Assembly: GCA_017937065.1 (NCBI GenBank)
Contig: JAGBEI010000014.1
Span: 1 to 64,000, forward strand
Origin: Clostridia bacterium
GTDB lineage: Bacteria; Bacillota; Clostridia; Oscillospirales; QAKW01
Length of the DNA stretch: 64,000 bases
Direction of reading: 5' to 3'
In this document: one piece after another, positions 59,312-64,000 of the stretch
Layout: each line of letters begins with the position of its first letter
Position numbering within the stretch: position 1 is the first letter of the stretch
The notes under the pieces: model-generated
Told to the model about the DNA's origin: nothing
Seen by the model: only the letters and a program-made list of their open reading frames with translations
The model's database searches: none
Program-made: the position numbers and the translations under genes

Positions 59312-59345
59312 ACACAAAACCGACATGAAATGGGGCTTTTACTTT

Positions 59346-59483
59346 ATGGACAACGAAACAGAAAAGCTCATAAAGCTCTCGGAGGAATTGCTCGCGGTGG
59401 AAAACGACAGAAACGCGGGCATTTTCGGCTGCACGCTTGACGAGCTAAAAAAGCATCTTGACACTGTAATTGAACAGAGCTGA
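59346..59483 (+). CDS. Small hypothetical protein after the XRE pair
   Basis: A 45-residue frame begins MDNETEKLIKLSEELLAVEN and is acidic and helical throughout (TLDELKKHLDTVIEQS). An in-frame ATG seven codons earlier is possible. Neither start has a strong ribosome site. It lies 34 nt after regulator D and ends just before a terminator. Confidence 0.45.
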   Translation: MDNETEKLIKLSEELLAVENDRNAGIFGCTLDELKKHLDTVIEQS

Positions 59484-59493
59484 TTTTTCCATT

Positions 59494-59526
59494 AAAAAAC
59501 ACACGGAAAATTTCCGTGTGTTTTTT
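59494..59526. terminator. Bidirectional terminator before gyrA
   Basis: A 16-bp perfect palindrome, AAAAAACACACGGAAA with 59511-59526, has T-runs on both sides. It ends both the XRE transcript and the gyrBA transcript. Confidence 0.9.
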
Positions 59527-59546
59527 ACTTCATTATTATATATATA

Positions 59547-62048
59547 CTATTCCGCTGTCAACTCCGCGCTCTCGTCCGCTTTTTCAGCCTCCGCGCTCTC
59601 CTCCTTCTCGGTGCGCGAAATATCAATAATCCGCACGCCCTCCTCCAGCCGCACAATCCGCACGCCCTGGGTAGTCCGCGAAATTACCGGAATTTCACTC
59701 ACCGCAGTGCGCAGCACAACGGCGCCCGACGTCAGCAGCAGTATATCGTTATTATCGTCAACGACGCTTATCGCCGCGATTTCTCCCGTCCGCTCGGTGA
59801 TGTTATAATTCATAATGCCCTTGCCGCCGCGCGTCTGCATTCTGTATTCCGAAATCGCGGTGCGCTTTCCGTAGCCCTTTTCGGTGACGGAAAGCAGCGT
59901 CGCGTTTTCCCGCTCAACCGCCATTCCGACAACATAATCGTCATCGTCCAGGCGTATTCCGCGCACACCGCGCGTCACCCTGCCCATGCTGCGCACATCG
60001 TTTTCATTAAACCTAATCGCCTTGCCGCAATGGGTTGCCAGAATTATATTATCGTCCCCCGTCGTGCGCACAACGGACTTCAGCTCGTCGCCCTCATCCG
60101 TTATAATCGCAATCACGCCGCTTTTGCGGATATTGGCATAATCCATTATCGGCGTTTTCTTTACCGTTCCGTTTCGCGTTGACATAAGCATGTACTCGCC
60201 GTCGTTGAACTCGCGCACGCGAATCATGGACGTGACCTTTTCTCCCGACATGAGCGGCAGCAGGTTTATAACATTAGTACCCTTTGAAAACCGCGAGCCT
60301 GCCGCTATCTCAAAGCCGCGGCTTTTATAGGCGCGCCCCAGGTTGGTAAAAAACAAAATCGTATCATGCGTCGAGCCGACAAACATCTCGCGGACAACGT
60401 CCTCCTGCTTGGTGGTCATGCCGCGCACGCCCACGCCGCCGCGGTGCTGCGAGCGGTACTCGGAAACGGCAATTCTCTTGACATATCCCGCGTTTGTCAG
60501 CGTAAACACGCAGTCCTCAACGGGAATCAAGTCCTCGTCCTCAATTCCCACCTCGCCGACGCCGATTTCAGTGCGGCGCGCGTCACCGTACTTGCGTTTG
60601 ATTTCCAAAAGGTCGGTCTTTATTATCTCAACCACGCGGCTGTCATGCGCCAAAATGTCCTCCAGCTCCGCAATTTTCTGCTCAAGCTCGGCGTATTCGC
60701 TTTCAATCTTGTCGCGCTCCAGACCGGAAAGCTGACCCAAACGCATATCCACAATCGCCTGCGCCTGCACGTCGTCCAGCTCAAAGCGCTCCATAAGCGC
60801 CGTTTTCGCATCGGTTATAGACTTGCTCTTTTTGATTATCTCTATAACCTCGTCGATATAGTCAATCGCCTTTATGAGACCTTCCAAAATATGGGCGCGG
60901 GCGCGCGCTTTTGCAATATCAAACTGCGTGCGGCGGATAATGACGCTTTTTTGGTGCTTTACATACTCGGACAGAATTTCCTTGAGGTTGAGCACGCGCG
61001 GCACGTTATTTACAAGCGCTATCATTATCGCCGAGCAGGTCACCTGCATATCTGTGTATTTATATAGCTGGTTTAGGACAACCTGCGGGTTTGCCTCGCG
61101 CTTCAGCTCGACAACAAAGCGCAGTCCGTCCTTATCGCTCTCGTCGCGGATATCGGAAATGCCGGATATACGCTCGCCCTTAACCTCCTCCGCTATCTTC
61201 TCGATAAGCGCGCTTTTACGGATACCGTAGGGTATCTCAGTCACGGCAATTCTAAAGCGCCCGTCCTTATACTCCTCGATTTCCGCCTTGGCGCGGACAT
61301 AAATCTTGCCGCGGCCCGTGCGGTAGGCGTTGCGGATACCCGTCTTGCCCATGATTATGCCGCCCGTCGGGAAATCGGGGCCTTTTATGTATTCCATAAG
61401 CCCGTCGATATCAAGCTCGGGGTTTTCCATCAGCGCGATGGTACCGTCGATAACCTCGTTTAGATTATGCGGCGGAATTTCGGTCGCCATGCCGACGGCA
61501 ATGCCCGACGAGCCGTTGACAAGCAGGTTGGGAAAGCGCGCCGGCAGCACCGACGGCTCCTGTCCCTTATCGTCAAAGTTGGGCACGAAATCAACCGTGT
61601 CCTTGCGGATATCGGTCAGCATTTCCAGCGCGATTTTTTTCATGCGCGCCTCTGTATAACGGTAAGCCGCGGGCGGGTCGCCGTCAATCGAACCGAAGTT
61701 GCCCTGTCCGTCAACAAGCGGATAGCGCAGAGAGAACGTCTGCGCAAGGCGCACCATGGCGTCATAAACCGACGCGTCGCCGTGCGGATGGTAATGACCC
61801 AGCACGTCGCCGACTGTTGTAACCGATTTCCTGTAAGGCTTGTCGGGGGTAAGCCCCGCCTCAAACATTGTATAGAGTATGCGGCGGTGAACGGGCTTCA
61901 GTCCGTCGCGCACATCGGGCAGCGCGCGGCTGACAATAACGCTCATCGCGTAGTCCAAAAACGCGCTGCGCACCTCTTTTTCAACGTCAATTTCAATGAC
62001 GTTCTGACCCTCAAAGCTTATTTCACTGCTGTGTTTAACTTCTTCCAT
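59547..62048 (-). CDS. gyrA: DNA gyrase subunit A
   Basis: This 833-residue gyrase A subunit has catalytic Tyr131 in [11 protein letters not shown] full C-terminal propeller includes the GyrA box-like QTRGGKGI segment, which wraps DNA for negative supercoiling. The quinolone segment reads [12 protein letters not shown], with Ala92 where E. coli has Ser83 and Asp96 where it has Asp87. The tail is acidic ([21 protein letters not shown]). It is 24 nt after gyrB, in one operon. Confidence 0.95.
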   Translation of the reverse strand: MEEVKHSSEISFEGQNVIEIDVEKEVRSAFLDYAMSVIVSRALPDVRDGLKPVHRRILYTMFEAGLTPDKPYRKSVTTVGDVLGHYHPHGDASVYDAMVRLAQTFSLRYPLVDGQGNFGSIDGDPPAAYRYTEARMKKIALEMLTDIRKDTVDFVPNFDDKGQEPSVLPARFPNLLVNGSSGIAVGMATEIPPHNLNEVIDGTIALMENPELDIDGLMEYIKGPDFPTGGIIMGKTGIRNAYRTGRGKIYVRAKAEIEEYKDGRFRIAVTEIPYGIRKSALIEKIAEEVKGERISGISDIRDESDKDGLRFVVELKREANPQVVLNQLYKYTDMQVTCSAIMIALVNNVPRVLNLKEILSEYVKHQKSVIIRRTQFDIAKARARAHILEGLIKAIDYIDEVIEIIKKSKSITDAKTALMERFELDDVQAQAIVDMRLGQLSGLERDKIESEYAELEQKIAELEDILAHDSRVVEIIKTDLLEIKRKYGDARRTEIGVGEVGIEDEDLIPVEDCVFTLTNAGYVKRIAVSEYRSQHRGGVGVRGMTTKQEDVVREMFVGSTHDTILFFTNLGRAYKSRGFEIAAGSRFSKGTNVINLLPLMSGEKVTSMIRVREFNDGEYMLMSTRNGTVKKTPIMDYANIRKSGVIAIITDEGDELKSVVRTTGDDNIILATHCGKAIRFNENDVRSMGRVTRGVRGIRLDDDDYVVGMAVERENATLLSVTEKGYGKRTAISEYRMQTRGGKGIMNYNITERTGEIAAISVVDDNNDILLLTSGAVVLRTAVSEIPVISRTTQGVRIVRLEEGVRIIDISRTEKEESAEAEKADESAELTAE

Positions 62049-62072
62049 TTTTATCTCCTAAACCGACGGTAA

Positions 62073-63998
<1,926 letters not shown>

Positions 63999-64000
63999 TT

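Overview
The window looks like an origin-proximal stretch of a spore-forming Clostridia (Firmicutes) chromosome, probably an uncultured anaerobe of moderate G+C. The evidence is a cotJ spore-coat operon, an S-layer (SLH) protein, Mini-RNase III, YmdB, a clostridial-type topoisomerase IV pair, soj/spo0J with two perfect parS sites, and gyrB-gyrA at the right edge. No species is assigned. There was no database search; family calls are from motifs and recall.

Layout. (1) 1-208: a leftward promoter with A-tracts and a boxA-like leader, probably belonging to an rRNA operon beyond the left edge. (2) 0.2-21.3 kb: core and housekeeping genes: topB, a DEDDh exonuclease, TM2/zinc-ribbon and DUF2752 membrane proteins, asnA, a small alarmone synthetase, DUF3810, a peroxiredoxin, an AraC regulator divergent from a frameshifted MATE pump, a small hypothetical operon, YfcE-like phosphodiesterase-mrnC-yitT-rRNA methylase-SLH protein, a G5/3D cell-wall protein behind WalR-like boxes, an orphan binding lipoprotein, and a phosphoesterase/PQQ-propeller protein. 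(3) 21.4-39.3 kb: cotJA-cotJB-cotJC, where cotJC is split by a 16.7-kb element. (4) 39.4-44.4 kb: housekeeping and small regulators. (5) 44.7-51.5 kb: a leftward cluster parA-parB-hypothetical-rnhA-nifS-nifU-lipoprotein-ymdB, then tRNA-Leu. (6) 51.5-64 kb: parE-parC and gyrB-gyrA, separated by a MjaI-like type II restriction-modification system and four small XRE regulators with shared operator-like sites.

The main discovery candidate is the element in cotJC. The 11-bp repeat CTTGCAGCAGA lies at 22346-22356, inside the N-terminal half of cotJC, and at 39070-39080, inside its C-terminal half. Joining the halves across one copy restores an uninterrupted 600-nt, 200-codon cotJC. The element encodes a large serine recombinase next to the right repeat and one leftward defence operon: XRE, two Fic proteins, Mrr, HsdM, HsdS, a TIR/SEFIR protein, HsdR and a DUF4365-helicase protein. 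It has no recognisable phage structural or conjugation genes. By analogy with skin in sigK it may be excised in the mother cell to rebuild a spore-coat manganese catalase, while keeping the defence genes in the germline. The split, the repeats and the reading frame are seen directly; excision during sporulation is inference.
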